From NCBI GenBank assembly GCA_965237625.1, contig CBDEGD010000043.1, positions 62,001-126,000 on the forward strand: a stretch of DNA of 64,000 nucleotides. The letters are read 5' to 3'. The translations under genes were made by a program, and so were the position numbers. The notes beneath the pieces were generated by a model. The model was not told the origin of the DNA, did no database searches, and saw nothing but the letters and a program-made list of their open reading frames with translations. This DNA is from JABDIP01 sp965237625. Lineage in GTDB: Bacteria > Pseudomonadota > Alphaproteobacteria > DSM-16000 > Inquilinaceae. Shown here in pieces: positions 27,247 through 36,500 of the stretch; positions within the stretch are counted from its first letter, which is position 1, and every line of letters begins with the position of its first letter.

Positions 27247-28205
27247 TGACCGGACGACCTGCTGTCACCGGCATCCTTTTCCCCGGCGCGGGCCTGCCCG
27301 ACCTTCGAGCCGGTCGACCGGCCCAACGCGGCGCCCACGATTTCCGCGGCCCGCAGTACGCCGTCGAGGGAAACCCCGGTCTCGATCCCCATCCCGTCGA
27401 GCATATACAGCACATCCTCCGTCGCTACATTGCCGCTGGCCCCGGTTGCATAAGGGCAGCCGCCAAGCCCGGCCACGGCGCTGTCGACCACGCCGATTCC
27501 AACCTCAAGACACGCCAGGATGTTCGCCAGCGCCTGACCATAGGTATCGTGGAAATGCACCGCCAGCCGGTCGCGCGGCACAGCCTTTGCGACCGCCTCG
27601 ACAAGGGCCCGGGCCCGTCCGGGCGTGCCGACTCCGATGGTGTCACCCAGCGAAATCTCATAGCACCCCAGGGCCATCAGCCGGCGGGCTACATCCGTCA
27701 CCGCCTCGGGCGCGACCGCACCCTCATAGGGACAGCCCAGCACGCAGGAGACATAGCCGCGCACGCGGATGCCGCGCTCGGCGGCGGCGGCGCAGACCGG
27801 GGCAAAGCGCTTCAGGCTTTCGGCAATCGAGCAGTTGATGTTGCGGCGGCTGAAGCTCTCCGACGCGGCGCCGAAGATCGCGATTTCATCCAGCCCGGCC
27901 CCGCCGAGCCCGGCCGCCAGGGCCGCCTCGAAACCCTTCATGTTGGGGACAAGCACCGGGAAACGAACCCCGGGCTTTCGATCCAGTCCAGCCAGCACAG
28001 CCGACGTGTCGGCCATCTGCGGCACCCATTTCGGCGAGACGAAAGCGCCGGCTTCGATCACCGACAGGCCGGACTTCGCGAGGACGTCGATCAGCGCCAC
28101 CTTGGTTGCGGCCGGGACCGAGACGGCCTCGTTCTGAAGACCGTCCCGCGGCCCGACTTCGACCAGCCGGACAACTTTGGGCCACTTGCTTGATCCGCCG
28201 CTCAT
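27243..28205 (-). CDS. mvaB: Hydroxymethylglutaryl-CoA lyase
   Basis: A 320-residue HMGL-like TIM barrel. It cleaves HMG-CoA to acetoacetate and acetyl-CoA, the last step of leucine degradation. Signatures: EVGPRDGLQNE (catalytic Arg and metal Asp, about 16-26), VLGCPYEG, SLGDTIGVGTP, the metal-binding VHFHDTYGQAL and the active-site GLGGCPYATGASGN. It overlaps the mccA stop by ATGA, indicating coupled translation. Confidence 0.92.
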   Translation of the reverse strand: MSGGSSKWPKVVRLVEVGPRDGLQNEAVSVPAATKVALIDVLAKSGLSVIEAGAFVSPKWVPQMADTSAVLAGLDRKPGVRFPVLVPNMKGFEAALAAGLGGAGLDEIAIFGAASESFSRRNINCSIAESLKRFAPVCAAAAERGIRVRGYVSCVLGCPYEGAVAPEAVTDVARRLMALGCYEISLGDTIGVGTPGRARALVEAVAKAVPRDRLAVHFHDTYGQALANILACLEVGIGVVDSAVAGLGGCPYATGASGNVATEDVLYMLDGMGIETGVSLDGVLRAAEIVGAALGRSTGSKVGQARAGEKDAGDSRSSGQ

Positions 28206-30231
28206 GCCGGCTCGAATCCGATCAGGGCGATCCCCTCCTCCACCTGGTCGCCAGGCGCGAAGGGCAGGCCGGTGACCGATCCGGCCACCGGCGCGGTGAT
28301 CGTGTGTTCCATCTTCATCGCCTCCAGCACCAGCAGGGGCTGCCCCTTCTCCACCGACGCGCCCGCCGCCACCAACACGGTGACGATGCGGCCCGGCATC
28401 GGCGCGGTCAGCCGGCCGCCATCGCCCGCGGCGTCACCTGCGGCGGCAACCGGGTCGATCAAGGCAAAGCGGAAGGTGCCACCGCCGGCACCGCCGGTCC
28501 GCGCGATCACCGTCAACTCCAGCCCGTGCCGGAAGAAGGCGGCGCTGCTTCGGCGGCCGTCAAGAGAGGCCATCAGCCGGCCATTCCTGGTGAGTGTACC
28601 GTCCGCCTCGGCCAAATTGCCGCCATCGACGGACAGCCCGTACCCGCCGGCCCGGCGATACCGCAACTCGACCGACCGCTCGGCCTCACCATCGCGGAGC
28701 CGCAGCACATCATGGGCTTCGTCGTTGAGCCGCCAGCCCTGGGCGCTGTGCCAGGGCGACCACGGATCTCCCGAAGCACCGGCACCGCGCTTCGACTCCA
28801 ATCGCCACCGCAGCGCCATGCCAAGAGCGGCGAGGGCCAACGCCTCATCCGGCGCCGGCCCCTGGGCCGGCAGCACATCGCCCTCGTGACGCTCTATGAA
28901 CCGGGTATCGAGATCGGCGTCGGCGAAAGCGGGGTGGGCGGTGATCGCCCGCAGGAAATCGGCATTGGTGTTCAGCCCGGAGACCTCAGTGCCGTCGAGC
29001 GCCGCCGACAGCCGTCTCAAGGCGCCGGCGCGGTCGGTGTCCCAGGCGATGATCTTGGCGATCATCGGATCGTAATGGACAGAGACCGCATCCCTTTGCC
29101 GCACACCGGTGTCGATCCGCACATGCGGACTCGGCTTCGGCAGCCGGAGATGGCGCAGGGTCCCGGTCGACGGCAGGAAACCCGCGGCCGGGTCCTCAGC
29201 ATAGAGCCGGGCCTCAATCGCGTGCCCGTTGCTGACGACGGCATCCTGGGTGATCGGCAAAGCGCCCCCGGCCGCCACATGAAGTTGCAGCTCGACCAGA
29301 TCCAGGCCGGTGATCATCTCGGTCACCGGGTGTTCGACCTGCAGCCTTGTATTCATCTCCATGAAATAGAACCCAGGGCCGTCGGCTGCGCCGGGGTCAT
29401 ATAGGAACTCGACAGTGCCCGCGCCGACATAGCCGATCGACCGGGCCGCCGACACCGCCGCCTCGCCCATGGCGTACCGGGTCTCGGTTGGCAGGCCCGG
29501 CGCCGGCGCCTCTTCCAGGACCTTCTGATGGCGGCGCTGCACCGAACAGTCGCGTTCGAACAAATGAATACAGTTGCCGTGACCATCGGCGAAAACCTGC
29601 ATCTCCACATGGCGCGGCCGGGTCAGATAGCGTTCCAGCAGAACCCGGTCGTCGCCGAACGCCGCCTTGGCCTCGCGCTTGGAGGATTCCAACGCCGTGG
29701 CCAGATCGCCGGCCCGCTCGACCATCCGCATACCCTTGCCGCCGCCACCGGCGGACGGCTTGATCAGTAACGGAAAGCCGACCTTCGCCGCGGCGTCGGC
29801 GAGCGCCTTGGCGGTCTGGGCGCGGCCGTGATAGCCGGGCACCAGCGGCACACCGGCAGTTTCCATCAGCGCCTTGGCCTCGCTCTTGCTGCCCATGGCG
29901 CGGATGGCCTTGGCCGGCGGCCCGACAAAAACCAGCCCGGCATCGCGGCAGGCCTCGGCGAATTCGGCGTTCTCGGCCAGGAAGCCATAGCCGGGATGCA
30001 CCGCCTGGGCACCCGATCGGTGCGCCGCCTCGATGATGTTGTCGGCCCGCAAATAGCTCTCGGTGGCCGGCGCCGGGCCGATCGGCAGCGCCTCATCGGC
30101 CAGCGCCACGTGCAGCGCCCGGCATCGGCCTCGGAATAGACCGCGACGGTGCGAATGCCGAGCCGCCTTGCGGTCCGGATAACCCGGCAGGCGATCTCTC
30201 CCCGATTGGCAATCAACAACCGGTCGAACAT
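28202..30231 (-). pseudogene. mccA: Methylcrotonoyl-CoA carboxylase biotin-containing subunit, one frameshift near the N-terminus
   Basis: From ATG 30231 the first 37 or so residues (FDRLLIANRGEIACRVIRTA...) are those of the biotin carboxylase domain, then the frame is lost at about 30118-30122. Adding one base (GCCGGCGCG instead of GCCGGGCG, minus strand) rejoins ALHVALADEA and the rest. The remaining protein is complete: GGGGKGM ATP grasp, FMEMNTRLQVEHPVTE, and the C-terminal biotinyl site EAMKMEH. Repaired length about 676 residues, normal for MccA. The sound remainder and the need for a single base suggest a sequencing error in a working gene. Confidence 0.9.
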
Positions 30232-30338
30232 GGATTCCTGCTCCCGATACACATGCCTTGCCGTGAAATAGCACGGTCGAGCGCAGGTGCGGACAAAATC
30301 CCGCAGGAGGATATGGAGGATTGGTTCAAGCGCAAAGG

Positions 30339-30353
30339 TTAACGGTTAATTAA
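30339..30353. promoter_or_regulatory. Candidate CtrA box
   Basis: TTAA, seven bases, TTAA: an exact match to the CtrA full-site consensus of alphaproteobacteria, inside the divergent region between mccA and the trypsin-like lipoprotein gene, 60 bases before the latter's chosen start. One chance match is possible in 64 kb. Confidence 0.4.
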
Positions 30354-30412
30354 CCATGAATCGTGCTTCTGGGCCCATCCATAACACCCGGCACCAGACA
30401 AGGATGCGCCGC

Positions 30413-31225
30413 ATGATTCAGATCGTGCCTCAGGTCGTATCAGGTTCACGCAGCATTGCGATCGGCCTGATGTTATCGGCGCTCTGCGCCTGCGCCGCGC
30501 CGGATCAGGGCGATCGGCGTGGCGACATCATCGCCGCCTCCCTGGATGCCTCGGTTCAGCTCTTCACCGATCGTGTCGACGGCGCGCACCGTGCCGGATC
30601 CGGCGTCGTGCTGGCGACCGAACCGGACGGCACCGCGCTGATCCTGACCGCCGCCCACCTGCTTGAGCCGAAGATCGACCAAACCGTCGAAGTGGTTTCG
30701 CCGCGCACCGGTGAACGGGTCGGCGCCGCCATCCTGGCCAGCGACGCGGATATCGACGTAGCGATCGTGGAAGCCAGGGGTCTGCCGGTGAGTCCGGTGA
30801 CATTGAGACCGGAGGCACGGCTCGGCGACGATGTCTGGGTGATCTCATTCCCCTGGGGCCGGCGCGGCACCGTGGTGAACGGTATCGTCAGCCAGATCGC
30901 TGGCGACGGGTCGGTCGTCCCGATCGAAGGGTCGGTGGCGTTGATCGATGCCGTCGTTGGATACGGCACCAGCGGTGGCGGCGTATTCGACGACAGTACC
31001 GGTGAGCTGATCGGCATCGTTCGCGGCTACCGCACCGCGCGGCTGTCCCTGTCGGGCGATCAGGCGCAGACCCTCGATCTTCCGATCGCCGGTGAGACGA
31101 CAGTCATTCCCACCAGCGACATCCTGTGTGTGCTGCGATCGGCCGGACTGGCCGACCGGCTGCCGCAAATCGCGACCGGCAGCACCGTCGGTGCCTGTAT
31201 CGGTGAGCAGTCTGCCGCCAGATAG
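30413..31225 (+). CDS. Trypsin-like serine protease, predicted lipoprotein
   Basis: A 270-residue protein. Residues 1 to about 30 form a lipoprotein signal ending in a lipobox-like LSALC or LCAC. The chymotrypsin-fold catalytic triad is visible: His in LTAAHLL, Asp in ADIDVAIV and Ser in GTSGGGVFD, resembling HtrA-type or trypsin-like peptidase domains without a PDZ domain. The start at 30413 is preferred because AAGGA lies eight bases upstream; an in-frame ATG at 30356 would add 19 residues before the signal. It is divergent from mccA. Possible periplasmic protease; substrate unknown. Confidence 0.78.
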   Translation: MIQIVPQVVSGSRSIAIGLMLSALCACAAPDQGDRRGDIIAASLDASVQLFTDRVDGAHRAGSGVVLATEPDGTALILTAAHLLEPKIDQTVEVVSPRTGERVGAAILASDADIDVAIVEARGLPVSPVTLRPEARLGDDVWVISFPWGRRGTVVNGIVSQIAGDGSVVPIEGSVALIDAVVGYGTSGGGVFDDSTGELIGIVRGYRTARLSLSGDQAQTLDLPIAGETTVIPTSDILCVLRSAGLADRLPQIATGSTVGACIGEQSAAR

Positions 31226-31229
31226 GTGA

Positions 31230-31258
31230 GCCGGGTGCCTGTTGCGCAGGCACCCGGC
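31230..31258. terminator. Strong hairpin between convergent genes
   Basis: A perfect 12-bp GC-rich stem with a five-base loop lies five bases after the protease stop and ten bases from the DUF1344 stop. There is no T tract on either side, so it may work as a bidirectional transcript end or 3' protector. Confidence 0.6.
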
Positions 31259-31267
31259 CCGACCGAA

Positions 31268-31525
31268 CTACTCGCGTTCGATCATCAGATCATAGACCAG
31301 TTTCTGGCCATCAGTTTCCTCATAGGACACAGTCACCTCGGATCCCGGGCGCAGTGTTTCCAGCGCGATACCCTGATCGACGGCGAACACCGTGCCATCA
31401 TCGAGCACGATCATGCGGGATTGCAGATCGACACCTTCGACGCTGCCCGTTGCTTCCTCAGCGCTCGCGACGCCGGGGGTTCCCAAAAACGCCACTGCGA
31501 CCAGCGCACCAAGAAGCTTGTTCAT
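31268..31525 (-). CDS. DUF1344 family small secreted protein
   Basis: An 85-residue protein with a Sec signal peptide (MNKLLGALVAVAFLG through VASA, cleavage about residue 22) and a small beta-rich domain (GSVEGVDLQSRMIVLDDGTVF, LRPGSEVTVSYEE) typical of DUF1344. The ATG at 31525 follows an excellent AGGAGGGA ribosome site. Function unknown; periplasmic location expected. It is a single-gene unit between two leucine-degradation genes. Confidence 0.82.
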   Translation of the reverse strand: MNKLLGALVAVAFLGTPGVASAEEATGSVEGVDLQSRMIVLDDGTVFAVDQGIALETLRPGSEVTVSYEETDGQKLVYDLMIERE

Positions 31526-31715
31526 TGTGATCCCTCCTGTTTCGGATGTTCGGCCGGCAACCGGCAGGTCACCGCCGTCTCCCAGATTGTCACCGGGAGA
31601 TGCCACCAGAGCGAGAGTCAAAGAAAGAATTTTCTTGTGATGGGAAGTGGGGCGAGAGCCGCCTCGCGAACCATCCCGGTCACAGATAGTTCGTCACCGA
31701 ATTGCCGCAAGGTGT

Positions 31716-32507
31716 TCAATCGTCTTGGGAAATCCAGCTTGGCGGACGTTTCTCCAGGAAAGCCGAAACGCCTTCGCGGCCTTCGTCGCTGGCCCGGATT
31801 TCCGCGATTCGCGCAGCGGTGTCATCGCGCAGATCGGCTGGCTTTCGGTTGGAAACATCGGCGATCAGACGCTTTGCCGCCGCGAGGGCGCCCGGCCCGG
31901 CCCGCAACAGCGAATCCACCAGATCCGACACGGTCTTCTCGGCCTCGCCTTCGGGCGCGATCATGTGGAGAAGCCCGATCCGCTTAGCTTCCGCGGCATC
32001 GAAAACCTCTGCCGTCAGGAAGTAGCGCCGGGCCGCCCGGGCACCCATGGCGGCGACCACATAGGGGCTGATCGCAGCCGGTATCAGACCGAGCTTGACC
32101 TCCGACAGGCAGAAGCGTGCGCCGGACATTGCCACTGCAATGTCACAACAGGCCACAAGCCCGACGCCACCGCCATACACCGCGCCATGCGCCAGCGCGA
32201 TTGTCGGGCGGGGCAGCCTATCCAGCACGTGCATCAATTCGGCCAGCGCCTTTGCGTCTGCCAGGTTCTCGTCATGGCCATATCCGGCCATGCGCCGCAT
32301 CCAGGCGAGATCGCCACCGGCGCAGAAGCTCTTGCCCGCCCCACGCAGGACGACGCAGCGCGCCGAGGGATCGGCGCCGAGCGTGCGCAGGGCGGCGGTC
32401 AACTCGGCGATCATCGCGTCGTCGAAGGCGTTGTGCAGCTTGGGCCGGTTCAACGTGACCGTGGCCACGCCGTTCTCGACCGATGTCAGGACGGGCTGAT
32501 CGGACAT
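31716..32507 (-). CDS. Enoyl-CoA hydratase family protein, probable methylglutaconyl-CoA hydratase
   Basis: A 263-residue crotonase. The oxyanion-hole segments are CAGGDLAWMRR and GAVYGGGVGLVACCDIA, with the catalytic Glu region LSEVKLGLIPA. It lies directly downstream of mccB in the same direction, and its context (mccA, mccB, HMG-CoA lyase) points to hydration of 3-methylglutaconyl-CoA to HMG-CoA. Start at 32507 (MSDQPVL). Confidence 0.85.
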   Translation of the reverse strand: MSDQPVLTSVENGVATVTLNRPKLHNAFDDAMIAELTAALRTLGADPSARCVVLRGAGKSFCAGGDLAWMRRMAGYGHDENLADAKALAELMHVLDRLPRPTIALAHGAVYGGGVGLVACCDIAVAMSGARFCLSEVKLGLIPAAISPYVVAAMGARAARRYFLTAEVFDAAEAKRIGLLHMIAPEGEAEKTVSDLVDSLLRAGPGALAAAKRLIADVSNRKPADLRDDTAARIAEIRASDEGREGVSAFLEKRPPSWISQDD

Positions 32508-32525
32508 GGATTCCTCACCAGCATG

Positions 32526-32602
32526 GCACCAAGGCACAAAGTTGTTTTCCGGCCGCGCCTTTGGCGTGGCGAACCAACCCTCTTGGTGTCTTGGTGCCTT
32601 GA
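32526..32602. repeat. Periodic inverted repeat between mccB and hydratase genes
   Basis: A left arm with GGCACCAAG (about 32526-32534) and a right arm with two to three tandem copies of an 8-base unit related to CTTGGTGT (about 32582-32602) can pair around a loop of about 50 bases. Similar CTTGGTG-unit repeats occur in intergenic regions of many bacteria. The two-gene leucine block is probably still cotranscribed across it. Confidence 0.55.
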
Positions 32603-32614
32603 TGGTCCATGTTG

Positions 32615-34222
32615 TTACATCCGGAAAACGCCGAAGCGGCTTTCCTCGACCGGCGCGTTGAGGGCCGCGGACAGGCCCAGGCCCAGCACCATGCGCGAAT
32701 CGGCCGGGTCGACGATGCCGTCATCCCACAGCCGCGCGCTGGCATAGTAAGGATGGCCCTGGTGCTCGTATTGTTCCAGCAGCGGCGCCTTGAACGCGGC
32801 CTCCTCCTTCTCGGACCAGCTCTCGCCGCGAGCTTCCATGCCGTCGCGCCGAACTTGCGCCAGCACATTGGCCGCCTGCTCCCCACCCATTACCGAGATC
32901 CGCGCGTTCGGCCACATCCACATCATGCGCGGCGAGTAGGCGCGGCCGCACATGCCATAATTGCCGGCCCCGAAACTGCCGCCGACGATCATGGTGAATT
33001 TCGGCACTTTGGCGCAGGCGACGGCTGTAACCAGCTTGGCGCCATCCTTGGCGATGCCGCCGGCCTCGTATTTCTGGCCGACCATGAAGCCGGTGATGTT
33101 TTGCAGGAACAGCAGCGGAATGCGCCGCTGACAGCATAGCTCGACAAAATGCGCACCCTTCAGGGAGCTTTCCGAGAACAGGATGCCGTTATTGGCCAGA
33201 ATGCCGACCGGATAGCCGTGAATATGGGCAAACCCGGTGACCAAGGTTTGGCCGTAGAGCTGCTTGAACTCGTCGAACTCGGAACCGTCGACCAGCCGGG
33301 CGATGATCTCGCGTGCGTCGTAGGGCTTGCGCGGATCCGACGGGACGATGCCGTAGAGGTCATCCGCCGGGTAGAGCGGCTCGACCGGTTCGCGTAGCGG
33401 AATGTCGGGCCGCTTCTCGCGGTTCAGATTGCCGACGATCCGCCGCGCGATTGCCAGCGCATGGGCGTCATCCTCCGCCAGATGGTCGGTCACGCCGGAT
33501 TGGCGCGAATGCACTTCCGCGCCGCCCAAATCTTCAGCGGAGACCACCTCGCCGGTCGCAGCCTTCACCAGCGGCGGTCCGCCGAGGAATATGGTGCCCT
33601 GATTCTTGACGATGATGCTCTCATCCGACATGGCCGGCACGTAGGCGCCGCCGGCGGTGCAGGAGCCCATGACCACCGCGATCTGCGGAATGCCGGCCGC
33701 GGACAGGGTGGCTTGATTGTAGAAGATGCGGCCGAAATGATCCCGGTCGGGAAAGACCTCATCCTGAAGCGGCAGGAATGCGCCGCCTGAATCCACCAGA
33801 TAGACGCAGGGCAGGTTGTTTTCCCGCGCAATGTCCTGGGCCCGCAGATGCTTCTTCACGGTCAGCGGGTAGTAGGTGCCGCCCTTGACCGTCGCGTCAT
33901 TGGCAACGACGACGCATTCCACCCCGGAGATGCGGCCGATGCCGGTGATCAGCCCGGCAGCGGGCACCGCATCGTCATAGACGTTCTGGCCCGCCAGCTG
34001 GGAAAACTCCAGAAACGGCGCGCCAGGGTCGAGCAGCCGGCGCACCCGCTCACGAGGCAACAGCTTCCCCCTCTCCGTGTGGCGGCGCCGGGCCTTGTCG
34101 CCTCCGCCCTCCTTGATTCGCGCGACGGTGTCGTGCAGGTCTTCCACCAGCGCCCGCATGGCGGTGGCGTTCTCGCGGAATTCCGGCGATTTCGGATCGA
34201 TGGCGCTCTTGAACGTGGTCAT
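32615..34222 (-). CDS. mccB: Methylcrotonoyl-CoA carboxylase carboxyltransferase subunit
   Basis: A complete 535-residue carboxyltransferase. Landmarks: LAGQNVYDDAVPAAGLITGIG, YLVDSGGAFLPLQDEVFPD (acyl-CoA pocket), GSCTAGGAYVPAMSDE oxyanion region, FLQNITGFMVG and SFGAGNYGMCGRAYSPR near the C-terminal half. The LPLQDEVFPD segment separates MccB from propionyl-CoA carboxylase. Forms the enzyme with the biotin subunit encoded at 28202; carboxylates 3-methylcrotonyl-CoA in leucine degradation. Confidence 0.93.
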   Translation of the reverse strand: MTTFKSAIDPKSPEFRENATAMRALVEDLHDTVARIKEGGGDKARRRHTERGKLLPRERVRRLLDPGAPFLEFSQLAGQNVYDDAVPAAGLITGIGRISGVECVVVANDATVKGGTYYPLTVKKHLRAQDIARENNLPCVYLVDSGGAFLPLQDEVFPDRDHFGRIFYNQATLSAAGIPQIAVVMGSCTAGGAYVPAMSDESIIVKNQGTIFLGGPPLVKAATGEVVSAEDLGGAEVHSRQSGVTDHLAEDDAHALAIARRIVGNLNREKRPDIPLREPVEPLYPADDLYGIVPSDPRKPYDAREIIARLVDGSEFDEFKQLYGQTLVTGFAHIHGYPVGILANNGILFSESSLKGAHFVELCCQRRIPLLFLQNITGFMVGQKYEAGGIAKDGAKLVTAVACAKVPKFTMIVGGSFGAGNYGMCGRAYSPRMMWMWPNARISVMGGEQAANVLAQVRRDGMEARGESWSEKEEAAFKAPLLEQYEHQGHPYYASARLWDDGIVDPADSRMVLGLGLSAALNAPVEESRFGVFRM

Positions 34223-34381
34223 GGGATGCTTGGGGCCCAGGGCGATTTGAGATGTAGCTTGCCGCCGACCGCTGGTCCGGGCAAGCGCTGGCTATTGTCT
34301 GGGTGCAAGATTCCGCTTTCTCGGGCAGGTCGCTTCGGAAAGGATGTCGCCTGACCGCCCACGAATTGCGGAGCCACCGCC

Positions 34382-35344
34382 ATGCTGCCCACCTTGTCCG
34401 CGCTGGATGACGCAGCCGAGATCATCACCCGCGTATTGCCGCCGACACCGCAGATCCGCTGGCCCCTGCTATGCGAAAGGGTTGGTGCCGAGGTCTGGGT
34501 CAAGCATGAGAACCACCAGCCGGTTGGCGCATTCAAGGTGCGCGGCGGGGTGCTGTATATGGGCGAGTTGAAACAGGCGCATCCGGAGATCAGCCATGTG
34601 ATCGCGGCGACGCGTGGCAATCATGGCCAGTCGATTACCTTCGGCGCCGCACGAGTCGGTCTCACGGCGACCATCGTCGTGCCCCATGGCAACAGCCGGG
34701 AGAAGAACGCCGCCATGAAGGCGCTAGGCGCCGAGCTCATCGAGCATGGCGACGATTTCCAGGAGGCGCTGGAATACGCCGGGGCGCTGGCCGAGGAGCG
34801 CGGCCTGTTCCCCACCCCCTCCTTCGACGAGGCCTTGGTCCGTGGCGTCGGCACCTACAGCATGGAGTTCCTGCGTGCCCGGCCGGATCTGAAGACGGTT
34901 TATGTGCCGATCGGCCTCGGCTCGGGCATCTGCGGGATGGCCACGGCCCGCCAGGCGCTGGGCCATAAGGCGGAGATCGTCGGCGTCGTCTCGGCCTCGG
35001 CACCCGCCTATGCGCTCTCTTTCGAGCAGCGCAAACACGTCACCCACCCGACCACCACCCGGATCGCCGACGGCATGGCCTGCAGCACGCCGAACCCGGC
35101 GGCACTGGAGATCATCCCGGCCCATGTCGACCGGGTCGTGCTGGTCACCGATGCGGAGATCGAAGCCGCGATGCGCGCCCTGTTCACCGACACCCACAAT
35201 GTCGCCGAGGGCGCCGGCGGCGCAGGCCTCGCGGCGCTGATGCAGGACCGCAACCAGATGGCCGGACGCGAGGTCGGGTTCGTGCTGACCGGCGGCAATG
35301 TGGATCGGGACGTTTTTGCACGGGTGTTGTCCGGCAATTCCTGA
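34382..35344 (+). CDS. Threonine/serine dehydratase (PLP fold type II)
   Basis: A 320-residue PLP enzyme of the serine/threonine ammonia-lyase family, short form without an ACT regulatory domain. The cofactor lysine is in GAFKVRGG (about 57), the substrate loop in ATRGNHGQS and the phosphate-binding Gly loop in GLGSGICGMA. It would form a 2-keto acid and ammonia from threonine, serine or a hydroxyaspartate-type substrate; specificity is not decided by sequence. Divergent from mccB. Confidence 0.85.
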   Translation: MLPTLSALDDAAEIITRVLPPTPQIRWPLLCERVGAEVWVKHENHQPVGAFKVRGGVLYMGELKQAHPEISHVIAATRGNHGQSITFGAARVGLTATIVVPHGNSREKNAAMKALGAELIEHGDDFQEALEYAGALAEERGLFPTPSFDEALVRGVGTYSMEFLRARPDLKTVYVPIGLGSGICGMATARQALGHKAEIVGVVSASAPAYALSFEQRKHVTHPTTTRIADGMACSTPNPAALEIIPAHVDRVVLVTDAEIEAAMRALFTDTHNVAEGAGGAGLAALMQDRNQMAGREVGFVLTGGNVDRDVFARVLSGNS

Positions 35345-35408
35345 CCCAATGGGCTCCGCCACGCGGCAGCTGCTGGACGCCCGTTGGTGCACCGCCTAGT
35401 GTCGCGCC

Positions 35409-36101
35409 ATGATGCAGGATGCCTCGCAATTTCTGAACACCGTCTCCGTCTGGGTTGTGCCGGTTTTGCTGGCGATCACTCTGCACGAGGCAGCGCACGG
35501 CTTCGCGGCTTGGCGCCTCGGCGACGACACCGCCTGGCGTCTTGGCCGGATCAGCCTCAACCCCATTCGTCACATCGATCCGATGGGCACGGTGGTGTTG
35601 CCCGGCATGTTATTGGCCGTCGGCGCGCCATTTCTGTTCGGCTGGGCAAAACCGATCCCGGTGGTCTTTCGCAATCTGAGGCAGCCACGACGTGACATGG
35701 TGCTGGTCGCCGCGGCGGGGCCTTGCGCAAATCTGTTCCTGGCCACCTGCTCGGCTCTTCTGTTTCATGTGCTGCCGCTGCTGCCGGTCGATGTGGCCCA
35801 TTGGGTCGGGACCAATCTAATCAATTCGATCCTGATCAATCTGGTGCTGGCGATTTTCAACATGATGCCCATTCCGCCGCTCGACGGGGGGCGCATCGCC
35901 GTCGGATTGCTGCCCGAAGCCCTGGCTCGGCCCCTGGCGCAATTGGAGCGGTTTGGATTCCTGATCGTCATCGGCGTGGTTTTTCTGCTGCCGATGCTCG
36001 GACGGCAAATAGGCGTCGATCTGGACATCGCCTACTGGATCGTGGTCGTCCCGGTGAATACGCTCTTCGGCTTGTTTGCTGCCTTGGCGGGGCTCGGCTA
36101 G
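35409..36101 (+). CDS. Site-2 protease family (M50) membrane metalloprotease
   Basis: A 230-residue integral membrane protein. The zinc-binding HEAAH sits in the first helix region (ITLHEAAHGFAAW) and the third ligand in MPIPPLDGGRI, typical of the small M50B group. About five or six hydrophobic segments. Such proteins are widespread in bacteria and mostly of unknown substrate. Confidence 0.87.
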   Translation: MMQDASQFLNTVSVWVVPVLLAITLHEAAHGFAAWRLGDDTAWRLGRISLNPIRHIDPMGTVVLPGMLLAVGAPFLFGWAKPIPVVFRNLRQPRRDMVLVAAAGPCANLFLATCSALLFHVLPLLPVDVAHWVGTNLINSILINLVLAIFNMMPIPPLDGGRIAVGLLPEALARPLAQLERFGFLIVIGVVFLLPMLGRQIGVDLDIAYWIVVVPVNTLFGLFAALAGLG

Positions 36102-36133
36102 GTCAAATTCCACCCAACCGGGCCATTGCGGAA

Positions 36134-36496
36134 ATGACGAAGAGCAAAACAGACATCCCGATTGCGAAAGATCTGAAGGTCTACGAGGCGCTTATCGCGG
36201 CGCATCCCGGCATCGAGCGAAAGGGAAAGAAGAACCCGTACACTCCCATGAACGGCAACATGTTCAGTTTTCTCGCCGCCGACGGATCGATCTGCATCCG
36301 GCTCTCGGAGACCGACTCCATGGCCTTCGCGGGAGCCTATGATGCGCCACCGGTCGTGCAGTATGGCGCGGTCATGAAAGAGTATATCGCCGTGCCGGAC
36401 ATGCTTCTCGCCGACTCGGAAGCGCTGACCGCCTATTTCGAGAAGAGCGTCACCTTCGCCCGGTCGCTGAAGCCCAAGCCCACGAAGCGCAAGTGA
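36134..36496 (+). CDS. TfoX/Sxy N-terminal-domain-like protein
   Basis: A 120-residue soluble protein. The arrangement MNGNMFSFLAADGSICIRLSE, then MKEYIAVPD and a Lys/Pro-rich tail (LKPKPTKRK) resembles the small TfoX N-domain-like proteins of environmental bacteria. Role unknown. It ends four bases before the convergent permease gene. Confidence 0.65.
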   Translation: MTKSKTDIPIAKDLKVYEALIAAHPGIERKGKKNPYTPMNGNMFSFLAADGSICIRLSETDSMAFAGAYDAPPVVQYGAVMKEYIAVPDMLLADSEALTAYFEKSVTFARSLKPKPTKRK

Positions 36497-36500
36497 ACGA

